From Primorskyibacter flagellatus (GTDB lineage: Bacteria > Pseudomonadota > Alphaproteobacteria > Rhodobacterales > Rhodobacteraceae), in assembly GCF_900176485.1 (NCBI RefSeq), contig NZ_FWYD01000017.1, positions 1-64,000 on the forward strand: a stretch of DNA of 64,000 bases, in the 5' to 3' direction. The notes beneath the pieces are model-generated. The model was not told where the DNA came from, did not search any database, and worked only from the letters and a program-made list of their open reading frames with translations. Below, one piece after another: positions 53,600-63,090 of the stretch. Both the position numbers and the translations under genes were made by a program. Every line of letters starts with the position of its first letter. Position 1 is the first letter of the stretch.

Positions 53600-54528
53600 T
53601 GCCCCATCAGATTGCCATTGTCGGCGTCGGCAAGATCGCCCGAGATCAGCATTTGCCTGCGATTTCTGCCAGCCCGGATTTCGACCTTGCCGCGACGGCC
53701 AGCCGCAACGCTCAGGTCGGGGGCGTGCCCGCGTATAATGATCTGGCCAGTCTGCTAGAGGCGCAGGACCACGTCAGCTGTGTGTCGCTCTGCACACCGC
53801 CGCAGGTCCGCTACGGGGATGCGCGTCTGGCACTGGAGGCGGGGCGACATGTGATGCTGGAGAAACCGCCCGGTGCCACGCTGAGCGAGGTTCAGGATCT
53901 GATTGATCTTGCCGCAGCCAAGGGGCTTACGCTTTATGCGACATGGCATTCCCGGCACGCGGCGGCGGTTGCAGAAGCGAAGGCATGGCTTGCGGACAAA
54001 GCCATTCACAAACTGGATATTCAGTGGAAAGAGGACGTGCGTTATTGGCATCCGGGGCAGGACTGGATCTGGCAAGCGGGCGGTCTGGGCGTGTTCGATC
54101 CCGGCATCAATGCACTGTCCGTCCTGACCGAGATCTACCCGCGCGCGCTACATCTGTCGCGGGCAGAGCTTCGGTTCCCGGAAAACCGCGACACGCCTGT
54201 CGCCGCCGATCTGACGTTCTATGATGCGGGGGGCGCGCAGGTCACTGCCGCGTTCGACTGGCTGCATGCCGGGCCGCCCTGCTGGGACATTCATATCGAG
54301 ACCGATGCAGGGACCGCTCTTCTGTCAGAGGGCGGGGCCACGTTTGCCATTGGCGGCAATCCGACACAGATCGGGGCAGAGATGCCGGGCGAATACCCGT
54401 CGCTTTATGCGCGATTTGCCGATCTCATCGCCACAGGCCAAAGCGAGACTGACCTTTCGCCGATGCGCCACGTGGCCGATGCCTTTACCGTCGGGCGACG
54501 GACGGTTGTGGCGCCATTCGAGTGGTAA
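53599..54528 (+). CDS. Gfo/Idh/MocA sugar dehydrogenase, D-galactose/L-arabinose 1-dehydrogenase-like
   Basis: 309 aa. The Rossmann loop is IAIVGVGKIARDQH, with the EKPPGATL catalytic-Lys motif and HSRHAAAVAEAKAWL characteristic of the bacterial galactose 1-dehydrogenases. The C-terminal beta-sheet domain includes WKEDVRYWHPGQDWIWQ and FDPGINALS, with an aromatic-rich sugar site. It oxidises the aldose to a lactone. The start overlaps the dehydratase stop (TGATG), so the two steps of the pathway are coupled. Confidence 0.9.
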   Translation: MPHQIAIVGVGKIARDQHLPAISASPDFDLAATASRNAQVGGVPAYNDLASLLEAQDHVSCVSLCTPPQVRYGDARLALEAGRHVMLEKPPGATLSEVQDLIDLAAAKGLTLYATWHSRHAAAVAEAKAWLADKAIHKLDIQWKEDVRYWHPGQDWIWQAGGLGVFDPGINALSVLTEIYPRALHLSRAELRFPENRDTPVAADLTFYDAGGAQVTAAFDWLHAGPPCWDIHIETDAGTALLSEGGATFAIGGNPTQIGAEMPGEYPSLYARFADLIATGQSETDLSPMRHVADAFTVGRRTVVAPFEW

Positions 54529-54576
54529 GACGCGCCCCCCGGCTGAGAAGCCTTCTTGCCAAGCGTAGGCCCTAGA

Positions 54577-55527
54577 TCAGCCTGCGCAGGGACGCTCGCG
54601 CGCTGCGGGCCGGACCCAAGGTTCCGCGCCTTGGGCGTTGATGAAGACCCGGTAGACCGATGTGGTGGCCGTGATGAACATCCGGTGGCCATCATGGCCG
54701 CCAAAGCACAGGTTGGCAACGGTTTCGGGCACAAGGATCTTGCCCAGCAGGGAACCGTCCGGCGCAAAGCAATGCACGCCATCCTTGGCCGATGACCACA
54801 GGTTGCCGGTCGTGTCCACGCGGAACCCGTCCGGCAGGCCGCAATCCAACGTGGCGAACACACCGCGATCGACAAGGGACGCGCCCTCCACATCGAATTG
54901 CCGGATCACGGCCGGAACGCTGTCATCGTGGCTCGACCCGCTTTCGGCGATATAAAGCCGGGTTTCGTCACAGGAAAAAGCAAGGCCGTTGGGCTGCGTG
55001 AAATCTGACACCACCGGGCTTACCGCGCCGCTGACCGGATCACGGCGAAAAACGTGGCGGGCTGTCTGCTCGGGCTTTGCCTCATAGCCTTCGAAATTCG
55101 ACATAATACCGTAGGTCGGATCGGTGAACCACACGGCGCCGTCAAATGAGACCACCACATCATTCGGCGAATTCAGCGGCTTGCCCTCAAACCTGTCGGC
55201 CAGAACGGTCAGCGATCCGTCAATTTCCGTGCGCACCACATCGCGCGCGCCGTGACGGCATCCGATCAGGCGGCCTTGCCTATCACGGGTGTTGCCATTG
55301 TTGAACTCCGAGTTCGCGCGAAAGACAGTGGTGCCCTCTGTTTCGCTCCACCGCATCAGCCTTTGCGATGGAATGTCCGAGAATAGAAGGCAGTTGTGAT
55401 CGCCGAACCAGACCGGCCCCTCGGTCCAGGTGAACCCGGTCGCGATCTGCTCCAGCTGCGACACCGGATGGACAAGATGTGCAAAGCGGTCGTCATACGC
55501 TTCGAGATGCGGGGGCAGGGGTATCAT
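54577..55527 (-). CDS. SMP-30/gluconolaconase-family lactonase
   Basis: 316 aa beta-propeller. Metal ligands and motifs: TEGPVWFGDHN with the Glu, NSPNDVVVSFDGAVWFTDP with the Asn/Asp, and LPDGFRVDTTGNLW with the second Asp. It hydrolyses sugar lactones (arabino-, galactono- or glucono-lactone) to aldonates. It is the last gene of the minus-strand ABC operon (ATGA overlap with the permease), yet lies tail to tail with the galactose-dehydrogenase gene. It can therefore also complete that pathway. Confidence 0.9.
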   Translation of the reverse strand: MIPLPPHLEAYDDRFAHLVHPVSQLEQIATGFTWTEGPVWFGDHNCLLFSDIPSQRLMRWSETEGTTVFRANSEFNNGNTRDRQGRLIGCRHGARDVVRTEIDGSLTVLADRFEGKPLNSPNDVVVSFDGAVWFTDPTYGIMSNFEGYEAKPEQTARHVFRRDPVSGAVSPVVSDFTQPNGLAFSCDETRLYIAESGSSHDDSVPAVIRQFDVEGASLVDRGVFATLDCGLPDGFRVDTTGNLWSSAKDGVHCFAPDGSLLGKILVPETVANLCFGGHDGHRMFITATTSVYRVFINAQGAEPWVRPAARERPCAG

Positions 55528-56474
55528 GTGCGGATCCTCCGGGTGCTGGCGGCAACGACAATGCCGATGATAATAAGGCCGGTCAGCATCATGCGCACAC
55601 CGGCACCCAGCCCGTATGAGTTGAGCATCGAGACCACCAAGAACATGAATAGCGACGCGCCCCAGACGCCGGGGACGTTTGAAAACCCGCCGGCAATCGA
55701 GGTGCCACCGATGACGACAACCGCGATGGAGGTCAGCAGGTATTCTTGCCCCATATTAAGCGCGGCACCGCCCGAAAAGCTGGCCAGAAGGTAGCCCGCG
55801 ATGGAGGCAAGGACGGCCACGGTGACATAGGTCGTGGCGCGCACCAACTCGACCGGAATACCGGCAAGGCGTGCCGCGCGCAGGTTCTGCCCCGAGGCCA
55901 GAAGCCAACGGCCAAAGGTGGCGCGCTCCAGCACCAGCCAGACGATGATCGACAGGACAATGCCCACCAGGGCCACGTTTGGAATGCCGACCGTGCGTCC
56001 TGTTGCGAAATCGGCCAGCCCCGCTGGCGGTTTGATCCGCAGGCCCCGGTTGGACCAGATCGCGATGGATTGAAACACCAGCGATGCCGACAAGGTCGCG
56101 ATGATAGGGGGCAGACGCAGCAAGTAGATCAGTGCAAAGTTTGCCAGCCCCGCCCCGACGCCTGCCGCGATTGCGATCAGCAAGCCAAGCGCGGCGGTGT
56201 TCGGGTCCGATCCCATCGCCTTGAGGGACAGCGTGCCGGCCAGCGTCATGACTGCCGGGATAGACAGGTCCACATTGCCGGGGCCAAGCGTGATCACAAG
56301 CATCTGGCCAAGTCCTACAATCGCGGCGAATGCGCCAAAGGACAGCGCGGCATAGGCCAGCTCACTCGCGCCGCGCCCCTGCGTCAGTGCCATGACCATG
56401 ACAAAGGCAGCTGCGGCGGCGACCCATGACCAGATCCACGGGCGTGAAATAACAGTGCTCAACATCCGGGTCAT
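55524..56474 (-). CDS. Ribose/xylose-type ABC transporter permease (second subunit)
   Basis: 316 aa from the ATG at 56474, whose ATGA overlaps the stop of the preceding permease; the open frame upstream to 56558 lies within that gene. It has about nine to ten transmembrane segments. Motifs are GQMLVITLGPGNVDLSIPAVMTL and LRAARLAGIPVELVRATTYV as the ATPase-contact loop, and VVVIGGTSIAGG near the end. Together with the next permease it forms a heterodimeric pore, so this importer differs from GguB homodimers. Confidence 0.92.
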   Translation of the reverse strand: MTRMLSTVISRPWIWSWVAAAAAFVMVMALTQGRGASELAYAALSFGAFAAIVGLGQMLVITLGPGNVDLSIPAVMTLAGTLSLKAMGSDPNTAALGLLIAIAAGVGAGLANFALIYLLRLPPIIATLSASLVFQSIAIWSNRGLRIKPPAGLADFATGRTVGIPNVALVGIVLSIIVWLVLERATFGRWLLASGQNLRAARLAGIPVELVRATTYVTVAVLASIAGYLLASFSGGAALNMGQEYLLTSIAVVVIGGTSIAGGFSNVPGVWGASLFMFLVVSMLNSYGLGAGVRMMLTGLIIIGIVVAASTRRIRT

Positions 56475-57406
56475 CCTTCCTGTCCGTCGCGGCGGGTAAA
56501 GATCAGCCGTGCTGTCAGCACGAGGATCAGAATGGCACCCTGCGCGCCGATCTGCCAATCCGGGCTAAGCCGCAGAAACGACAGAAACGATGCCGCCAGC
56601 GCCAGAGTCAGCGCGCCGATCACGGCACCCACCGGGCTGACCTTGCCGCCGATGAATTCGCCACCGCCGAGGATCACTCCGGCGATCGACAACAGCGTAT
56701 AGCGCAGCGCGATATTGGCATCCGCCGAGGTTGTCAGCCCAACCAGCGCCATGCCCGCAAGCACGCCGAACAAGCCGGCCAACGCGTAGGCCAACGCCTT
56801 GAGGCGCAGCACTGGCCAGCCGGCCCGTGCCACGGACGCAGCATTGCCGCCGACGCCGCGCAGCACCGTGCCGATCCCCGTCCGGATGATCAGGAAATGT
56901 GTGACAGCGGCAATCAGAACGGCCGCCACAACCGCCATTGGCACAAGCGACGGTTTGACCGTCATCAGGCTGCGGATCCAGGGCGGGGCGGTGCCGCCGG
57001 GCGAGGGCAGGATGCTGAGCGCAATGCCGCCCCATACAAACGACATGCCCAGCGTCACCACGATGGCGGGCAGTTCGAACCTGTGGATCAGGACGCCAAG
57101 CCCGGCATAGGCGGCGATCAAACCCGCCAGTATCAACACGCCCAAGACCGGCGTGTCATGCAGGAAGGTTGCCGTCACGCAGGCAACAAGGCTGACAAAC
57201 GCGCCCAGTGACAGATCAATATCATTGACCATGATGATCATCATCTGCGCGACGGTCGCCAGCGCAATCGGAACGGCGAGATTGAACAGCAGGTTGACGC
57301 CGAAATAGCTCATGGCGCGGGGCTGCATGTAAAAGGTCGCAGCAAGCAGAACCGCCAGCGACAGGATTGGCAGCAGGATGCGGTGGCGCGCGAACAGACG
57401 GGTCAT
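56471..57406 (-). CDS. Ribose/xylose-type ABC transporter permease (first subunit)
   Basis: 311 aa with about nine to ten transmembrane segments. Motifs: [50 protein letters not shown] as the coupling loop, and [22 protein letters not shown]. It starts on an ATGA overlap with the ATPase gene stop, and its stop overlaps the next permease start. The two permeases share the family plan but are strongly diverged. Confidence 0.92.
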   Translation of the reverse strand: MTRLFARHRILLPILSLAVLLAATFYMQPRAMSYFGVNLLFNLAVPIALATVAQMMIIMVNDIDLSLGAFVSLVACVTATFLHDTPVLGVLILAGLIAAYAGLGVLIHRFELPAIVVTLGMSFVWGGIALSILPSPGGTAPPWIRSLMTVKPSLVPMAVVAAVLIAAVTHFLIIRTGIGTVLRGVGGNAASVARAGWPVLRLKALAYALAGLFGVLAGMALVGLTTSADANIALRYTLLSIAGVILGGGEFIGGKVSPVGAVIGALTLALAASFLSFLRLSPDWQIGAQGAILILVLTARLIFTRRDGQEG

Positions 57407-58845
57407 GCGTCCACCCCTTGCATTTCAAACGAGGCTTCAAGGATGCGGTCTTCGGTAATGTCCGCGCCTGTCAACTCGGCCGAGATGGCCTCATCGCGGA
57501 AAACGAACACCCGGTCACATTGGCAAACCTCGTCCGTCTCGGTGGAATACCACAGGAACGTGCGGCCCTTGGCGGCCTCGGATCGGATCATGGCGTAGAC
57601 ATCCTGTTTGGTTCCCACATCCACGCCGCGCATCGGATCGTCCATGACGACCACCGGCGCTTTCGAGGCCAGCGCGCGGGCGAACAGAACCTTTTGCTGA
57701 TTGCCGCCTGACAGCGACAGGATATTGTTGGTCACGTCAGCGGTGCGGATGCCGATGCGGGCTTTCCATTCGGCGGCAATCCGGGTTTCGGCGGCACGGT
57801 CGACAATGCCCCGTCGCGCGATCTGCGGCAGGATCGACACGGTTGTATTGCGCAGGATCGACCAGAGCGGCAGAATGCCGTCGCGCCCACGGTCGCCCGC
57901 GACAAACACCATGTCAGACCCTTTGCCCGCGCGCCAAGACGACGTGTGTTCAAAATAGAGTTGTGCGAGGGCCTCGGCCTGACCGTGACCGGCAAGACCC
58001 GCCAGTCCCACGACCTCGCCCTTGCTGGCGGTCAGCCCGGTTTTGCTATTGAGGATGTCCGCGCCGAATGCCGGGCGGGAGGTGGCAGCCTTTTCGGTCT
58101 CGGGCCCGGCGACATGACCCATCGCCTCGACCAGCGAGGCGCGGGTGAAGTCTGGGGTTGGGCGGGACGCGACGATTTTGCCGTCCTTCATCACCACGAT
58201 GGTCGAAGCGACATCGAAAATCTCGCCCATCATATGTGAGATAAACAGCACCGCGCCGCCTTGGGCGCAGAACCGTCTGATATGGGCCAGCAGTTGTTCC
58301 GCAATGGCCGCATCCAGGGACGAGGTTGGCTCGTCCAGAATGACAAGCCGGGCCTGCGTGCCGCGCGGCGCGAAACCAATGGCGATTTCAACCATCTGGC
58401 GTTCGGCGATGGTCAGGCGGTCCACGGTGATATTCGGATCAATGCCGTGATCGGGGAAAACGGTATCAAGGCTTTTGCGGATCTCGGCGCGCGCCCTTGT
58501 GCGCCAGCCAAAACCGGTCAGGTCGGCATGTGAAATGCGCAGGTTTTCGGCAACGGTCAGATTGGGGCAAAGCGACAATTCCTGAAACACGGACCGCACG
58601 CCAGCCTCCAAGGCGCGTGGCGCGCCTGTGGCCGGGAAGCTCACCGTGCCTGCCGAAGGCATCAGCCCGCCATTTACAAGATTGACCAGCGTGGATTTGC
58701 CCGCGCCATTATGGCCGACCAGCCCGATGCATTCACCCGGAAAGATCGACAGACTCACACCGTCAAGCGCCCTGACCGCACCGAAGTGTTTTTCGGCATT
58801 GGTCAGGGCGACAAGGGGTGTGCCGGTAACTTTGGCACTGTTCAT
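57403..58845 (-). CDS. Sugar ABC transporter ATPase with two ABC domains
   Basis: 480 aa. The first half has Walker [10 protein letters not shown] and Walker [13 protein letters not shown]. The second half has a degenerate Walker A (GLAGHGQAE), signature [17 protein letters not shown] and a Walker B written [12 protein letters not shown]. So the normal Glu following the Walker B Asp is Asp in this half. This is the RbsA-like plan. It lies between the binding protein (6 bp away) and the permeases (ATGA overlap). Confidence 0.92.
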   Translation of the reverse strand: MNSAKVTGTPLVALTNAEKHFGAVRALDGVSLSIFPGECIGLVGHNGAGKSTLVNLVNGGLMPSAGTVSFPATGAPRALEAGVRSVFQELSLCPNLTVAENLRISHADLTGFGWRTRARAEIRKSLDTVFPDHGIDPNITVDRLTIAERQMVEIAIGFAPRGTQARLVILDEPTSSLDAAIAEQLLAHIRRFCAQGGAVLFISHMMGEIFDVASTIVVMKDGKIVASRPTPDFTRASLVEAMGHVAGPETEKAATSRPAFGADILNSKTGLTASKGEVVGLAGLAGHGQAEALAQLYFEHTSSWRAGKGSDMVFVAGDRGRDGILPLWSILRNTTVSILPQIARRGIVDRAAETRIAAEWKARIGIRTADVTNNILSLSGGNQQKVLFARALASKAPVVVMDDPMRGVDVGTKQDVYAMIRSEAAKGRTFLWYSTETDEVCQCDRVFVFRDEAISAELTGADITEDRILEASFEMQGVDA

Positions 58846-58851
58846 TTCAGA

Positions 58852-59856
58852 TTACATCGCTCCGGCGATAACGCCCTTTGCATCGTCGAGGCTGTAATCA
58901 GTCGTTGCAACCGACCCTTCGGGCGTAGAGGCAAGCGTTTCCTCAAGGGTGTCTTGCGTCACTTTGAGGAACGGCACGTTCAGATCCTTGGGCACTTCGG
59001 CACCGTCAAGAACCTGTTGCGCAACCCAGAAGGCCAGCGATGCAACGCCCGGTGCAATTGAGACCGAAAGGGTTTCATAGCCGTTCTCGGCGTGCTGCTC
59101 TGCCCACCAGGCCATTTCGTCCTGCCGGTTGCCCAGAACAATCAGCGGCGTGTCGCGACCAGCGGCGGCAAATGCCTGCGCCGTGCCGTAGCCGTCGCCA
59201 CCCTGCGTGGCAACACCGACGATTTCGGGCAGCGATGGCAGAATACCGGCAACCGCCTTTTGCGCCACGTCCTGCGCCCAGTCACCATGCACCGAGCCGA
59301 CAATCTCGAATTGCGGGTTCTCCTCGACACCCTTGTGGATGCCGGCCGAGATTTCGTCATCGACAAACACGCCCGCAAGGCCGCGCAGTTCAAGCAGGTT
59401 GCCACCATCGGGGATGCGGCTTGCGAGGTATTCGACCTGCAAACGGCCCATTTCAGCGAAATCGACAGCGATCCGCCATGCGCAAGGCTCTGTCACGATC
59501 CCGTCGAAGGACACGACGGTCAGGCCCGCATCGCAGGCTTCCTTGATCGCACCGTTCAGCGCCGTGGGCGATGCGGCATTCACCACGATCGCGTCATAGC
59601 CCTGAAGGATCATGTTCTGGATCTGCGCGGCCTGTTCGGTCGCCTGGTTTTCGGATGTGGTGAACGCGTCCGCCGCCGCGACGGTCCCGGACGACACGGC
59701 AGAGGCAGAGACGTCTTCCCAGGATTGCAACATCGCCTGACGCCAGGAATTGCCGGCATAGTTGTTGGACAGGGCGATGCGTTTGTCGGATGTATCGGCA
59801 AATACGGCGGGCGCAGCCATGGCGATGGCCGCCGCGCTCAGCAGCAGTGATTTCAT
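58852..59856 (-). CDS. Sugar ABC transporter periplasmic binding protein
   Basis: 334 aa from the ATG at 59856, preceded by GGGAGGAGA; an upstream in-frame start at 59877 is not preferred. It has a signal peptide (MKSLLLSAAAIAMAAPAVFAD). It is a Peripla_BP_4 fold: RIALSNNYAGNSWRQAML, IQNMILQGYDAIVVNAASPTAL, VVSFDGIVTEPCAWRI and GGDGYGTAQAFAAAG. The ligand is a monosaccharide or polyol. It opens the minus-strand operon and diverges from the two-component system. Confidence 0.92.
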   Translation of the reverse strand: MKSLLLSAAAIAMAAPAVFADTSDKRIALSNNYAGNSWRQAMLQSWEDVSASAVSSGTVAAADAFTTSENQATEQAAQIQNMILQGYDAIVVNAASPTALNGAIKEACDAGLTVVSFDGIVTEPCAWRIAVDFAEMGRLQVEYLASRIPDGGNLLELRGLAGVFVDDEISAGIHKGVEENPQFEIVGSVHGDWAQDVAQKAVAGILPSLPEIVGVATQGGDGYGTAQAFAAAGRDTPLIVLGNRQDEMAWWAEQHAENGYETLSVSIAPGVASLAFWVAQQVLDGAEVPKDLNVPFLKVTQDTLEETLASTPEGSVATTDYSLDDAKGVIAGAM

Positions 59857-59992
59857 TTTGGGTCTCCTCCCGGTCAAGGCGCGATCATTAGTGCCGCGCG
59901 CGTCTTAAGCGTGCAGCCTTCCTCTGGGCTGACCACTTCGGCACATGCTCGCGATGCGGTGACCTCATGTAAAGCGCACAAGCCGCAAACCT

Positions 59993-60010
59993 TTTGCGGG
60001 TTCCCGCAAA
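59993..60010. promoter_or_regulatory. Perfect palindrome between the divergent ABC and two-component operons
   Basis: TTTGCGGGTTCCCGCAAA (8-bp arms, TT centre) lies in the 239-bp gap, 137 bp before the binding-protein start and 86 bp before the kinase start. It is a good candidate binding site for the response regulator encoded on the right. No hairpin terminator would be expected there. Confidence 0.5.
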
Positions 60011-60095
60011 TTAGCTGCGGGCATTCCGGTTCTCAGCTGCCGTGATCCGCGCTAGGCTGGTCCAAGGGAACGCGCGGCCCGCGCAGGGAGGAAAC

Positions 60096-61325
60096 ATGAA
60101 CGAGATGGCGACATCGGCGCACCCGTCCGCATACCACAGGGATATTTTCCTACGTATTTCCAACCACCTCGCCCGCGTGACCGAGATCCAATCCGCCTTG
60201 TCTGCGGTGGCTCAGGAAGTGGCCACTGTGCTGCCGTTCACGCATTTCGATATTTGCATGATCGATGGGGAGGATTGGCTTGTCTCCTACGAGGTCGGTA
60301 TCCAGACACGCTGGTCACGGCGCAGGGCCCGACTGATCAATTCGCCTGTGCGCGACGTTCTGACCGGAAAGCTGGACCATATGATCTGCTCCGACGCGAT
60401 GCTTGATCCGCGCCAGATCTTTCCGAACAGCGCCAGCGAGCCGATCTTCAACCATAATCTGCGGTCGCGCGTGCATGTCGGCATGAAGGTGATGGGGCAA
60501 TTGATCGGCACGCTGAACATCTCGCATAGTCAGGCGGACCGGTTCGACGAAGAAACCCTGCATTTCGCCCAGCATCTGGCCGATTTGCTCGCACCCTATT
60601 TTCACGCCTTGCGCGCGATCGAGAAGGCCCAACGCGATGCGCAGGCCCGTTCAGAGATGCAATCGCGCGAAGAGGGCTTGCGGCAGGGCGCATCCAGTCT
60701 GACACAGGCGCTGGAACAGGAACGCCAGCGCATCGGTATGGATTTGCACGACCAGACGCTTGCCGATCTGACCCGTTTGCTACGCGTCGTGACAAACGAT
60801 GCGCATGACATTGACCGGGCCTATGTTGGCGACACGCTGACAACCTGCATCCACGATCTGCGGCGCATCATCGACGAGGCGGTGCCGTCGCAGCTTGAAC
60901 TGTTTGGATTTGTCCACGCTGTCTCCACCCACCTGCAAAAAGCCGCTTCGGCAGACAGGTTTGCTGCTGAAACGCTGACAACCACTGTCGAGAACCGCAC
61001 CAGCATTGATATTGACGCGATGTGTTCGCCTGTACGCACCGCCATTTACAGGATCACGCAAGAGGCGATCAACAATGCCGTCAGCCATGCCGGAGCCAGC
61101 AATATTGTCGTCAGCATCGGCGATGATGCCGCCGGTGCGCTGACGATTTGTGTGCGCGACAATGGTCGTGGATTTTCAAGGCGACTCAACAGCCGACAGT
61201 CGGGGTTGATGCATATGGAAACGCGCGCGCGTCTGATCCTCGCGGATCTGAAAATAACGGATCATGGCGGAACATGGGTGACGCTGACCGTGCCGCAATC
61301 CGCCCAGACCGGGGTTCCGATATGA
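60096..61325 (+). CDS. NarL-type sensor histidine kinase with GAF domain
   Basis: 409 aa from the ATG at 60096, preceded by GGGAGGAAAC. There is no transmembrane segment, so it is a cytoplasmic sensor. A GAF-like domain (about 15-180) contains FTHFDICMIDGEDW and NLRSRVHVGMKVMGQLIGTLNI. A coiled-coil stretch follows, then the HisKA_3 helix with the phospho-accepting His in QRIGMDLHDQTLADL, and a GHKL ATPase with ITQEAINNAVSHAGAS (N box) and VRDNGRGF (G1). It phosphorylates the response regulator encoded by the overlapping next gene and probably detects a metabolite from the adjacent ABC/lactonase pathway. Confidence 0.9.
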   Translation: MNEMATSAHPSAYHRDIFLRISNHLARVTEIQSALSAVAQEVATVLPFTHFDICMIDGEDWLVSYEVGIQTRWSRRRARLINSPVRDVLTGKLDHMICSDAMLDPRQIFPNSASEPIFNHNLRSRVHVGMKVMGQLIGTLNISHSQADRFDEETLHFAQHLADLLAPYFHALRAIEKAQRDAQARSEMQSREEGLRQGASSLTQALEQERQRIGMDLHDQTLADLTRLLRVVTNDAHDIDRAYVGDTLTTCIHDLRRIIDEAVPSQLELFGFVHAVSTHLQKAASADRFAAETLTTTVENRTSIDIDAMCSPVRTAIYRITQEAINNAVSHAGASNIVVSIGDDAAGALTICVRDNGRGFSRRLNSRQSGLMHMETRARLILADLKITDHGGTWVTLTVPQSAQTGVPI

Positions 61326-62041
61326 AACTGTTGATTGTTGAGGATGACCAGTTTCACGCCAGTTTCATGGTCGAGACGGTCGGCGATATTCTTCCCGAAG
61401 TCAGCGAGATCACCCATGTTGCGGATGGTGACAAGGGCGAGGAAGAGGCGAAGTCCGGCGACTATCCGGCGGTCATCCTTGATTTGCAGATGCCGGGCCG
61501 CAACGGGGTAGAAGCCGCACGGACAATCTGGGCCGCGCATCCCGAAACCCGCATCCTGTTCTGGTCAAACTACGCCGACGAGGCCTATCTGCGCGGCATC
61601 ACCACCATCGTTCCCGAGACGAGCGCCTACGGATATGTCCTCAAGACGACATCGGCAAATCGGCTGGGGCTGGCCTTGCGGGCGGTGCTGATCGAAGGCC
61701 AGATCATGGTCGACCGCGAGATCAACCGCTATCATCAACGTGCAACCACCCCGCGCAGTACCCTGACCGAAAGCGAGTTCTCGGTTCTGGTCGATCTGGC
61801 ACTGGGTCTGACGGACAAGCTGATTGCGGATCGTCGCGCGATGTCTTTGCGCTCTGTCCAGAACCGATTGTTGTCGCTTTATCAAAAGCTGGAAGTCGAT
61901 GATGAAGGCGGGGCATTCAACAAGCGCACGCGGGCCGTCAACCGGGCACTGTTGACCCGGATGTTGAACGTCGAGACACTGATAGCAGCCGAACGCGAGC
62001 TTGGCCCGTGGTATGCCAAGAAGCTCGCCCGCAGTGAATGA
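61322..62041 (+). CDS. Response regulator paired with the GAF histidine kinase
   Basis: 239 aa. The receiver opens KLLIVEDDQFHASFM, has the phospho-accepting Asp in AVILDLQMPGRNG, Ser in LFWSNYAD, and Lys in YVLKTTSANRL. The C-terminal part has a LuxR/NarL-like helix-turn-helix (TLTESEFSVLVDLALGLTDKLIA, then SLRSVQNRLLSLYQKL), followed by a less usual helical extension of about 40 residues. It overlaps the kinase gene stop (ATGA). Probable target: the palindrome at 59993 and the divergent ABC operon. Confidence 0.9.
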   Translation: MKLLIVEDDQFHASFMVETVGDILPEVSEITHVADGDKGEEEAKSGDYPAVILDLQMPGRNGVEAARTIWAAHPETRILFWSNYADEAYLRGITTIVPETSAYGYVLKTTSANRLGLALRAVLIEGQIMVDREINRYHQRATTPRSTLTESEFSVLVDLALGLTDKLIADRRAMSLRSVQNRLLSLYQKLEVDDEGGAFNKRTRAVNRALLTRMLNVETLIAAERELGPWYAKKLARSE

Positions 62042-62088
62042 GCGCCCAGATTGTCGTTCGACCAAGGCGCAAAGCAGGATTTCAAGTC

Positions 62089-62931
62089 ATGACCTATGTG
62101 GACACACATCATCATCTCATCCTGCGCGATCGGCTGGGCTATGCCTGGACCAGCGGCATCGCGGAACTGGAGAGCCGGAATTTCACGCTTGATGACTATG
62201 CCGCCGATACGTCGGGCAGGGTCGCGCAGTCGTTTTTCATGGAAACCGGCGTCGATGATGCGGACTACAAGGAGGAGGCGCGTTTTATCGCCGGTCAGAT
62301 AGATCAGGGCCGTTTCGCCGGGCAGATCGCGTCCTGCCGCCTTGCCGAACGTGATTTCGAAGCCTGGCTGGATGAATGCGGGGATCTTGGGGTCCGGGCC
62401 TTTCGCCAGATTCTGCATGTTGTACCGGACACCGTTTCGGATGATCCGATGTTTCGTGCGAACCTGGCGCTGATGGGGCGGCGTGGCTATCCGTTCGATC
62501 TGTGCTTGCGCGCCGATCAACTTCGGATCGGCGTTGAGTTGGCACAGGCAAATCCGTCGATGCGTTTCATCCTCAATCATTGCGGAAATCCGGACATTGC
62601 AAGTGGCGGGTTTGACGCTTGGGCCAACGCGCTTGCCCGGTTCAAAGGGTTAGAGACTGTGGCCATCAAACTGTCGGGCATCACCGCGAATGCACGTCAG
62701 GACCAACAGTCCGACGCAGTGATGTTCCCGTATATGCGCCGCGTGATCGACATCTTCGGCCCCGAACGCGTTGTCTGGGGAAGCGATTGGCCGGTCTGCA
62801 ACACTGGTATGGGACTGCCAAGCTGGATTGCGACCTGCGACCGGTTTTTGTCTGCCTATAGCCCTTCGGAAGCGGCAGATATCAGGATGAACAATGCGCT
62901 ACGCCTTTACGGTGGGGCGCTTGCGAATTGA
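62089..62931 (+). CDS. Amidohydrolase-family sugar lactonase (L-fuconolactonase-like)
   Basis: 280 aa from the ATG at 62089, preceded by AGGA; an ATG at 62038 overlapping the regulator stop would add 17 untypical residues. The TIM barrel starts TYVDTHHHLI with the metal/acid His pair and Asp, has FILNHCGNPDI in the middle and VVWGSDWPVCN with the catalytic Asp at the end. The pattern of WGSDWPV and short loops fits COG3618 lactonases such as fuconolactonase. It hydrolyses a sugar lactone. Together with the SMP-30 gene, two unrelated lactonases flank one ABC importer. Confidence 0.88.
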   Translation: MTYVDTHHHLILRDRLGYAWTSGIAELESRNFTLDDYAADTSGRVAQSFFMETGVDDADYKEEARFIAGQIDQGRFAGQIASCRLAERDFEAWLDECGDLGVRAFRQILHVVPDTVSDDPMFRANLALMGRRGYPFDLCLRADQLRIGVELAQANPSMRFILNHCGNPDIASGGFDAWANALARFKGLETVAIKLSGITANARQDQQSDAVMFPYMRRVIDIFGPERVVWGSDWPVCNTGMGLPSWIATCDRFLSAYSPSEAADIRMNNALRLYGGALAN

Positions 62932-63090
62932 GCCTATTGGTTTCGACAATCACGAACCCACGAGTGGGAATTGCGGCGGGATGGCCGCTTGACCAGCCTC
63001 CAAAGCATCACAATGAAAGTCATTCAAAGTTTCCCGACAGGCACAACCCGCTTAGCATGACGTCCCAAAGGTCCAGAGGCAGGTAGCAAC

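Noticed and set aside
60042-60095. Upstream in-frame extension of the GAF histidine kinase
   Set aside because: GGGAGGAAAC lies just before the ATG at 60096, which gives a normal start.
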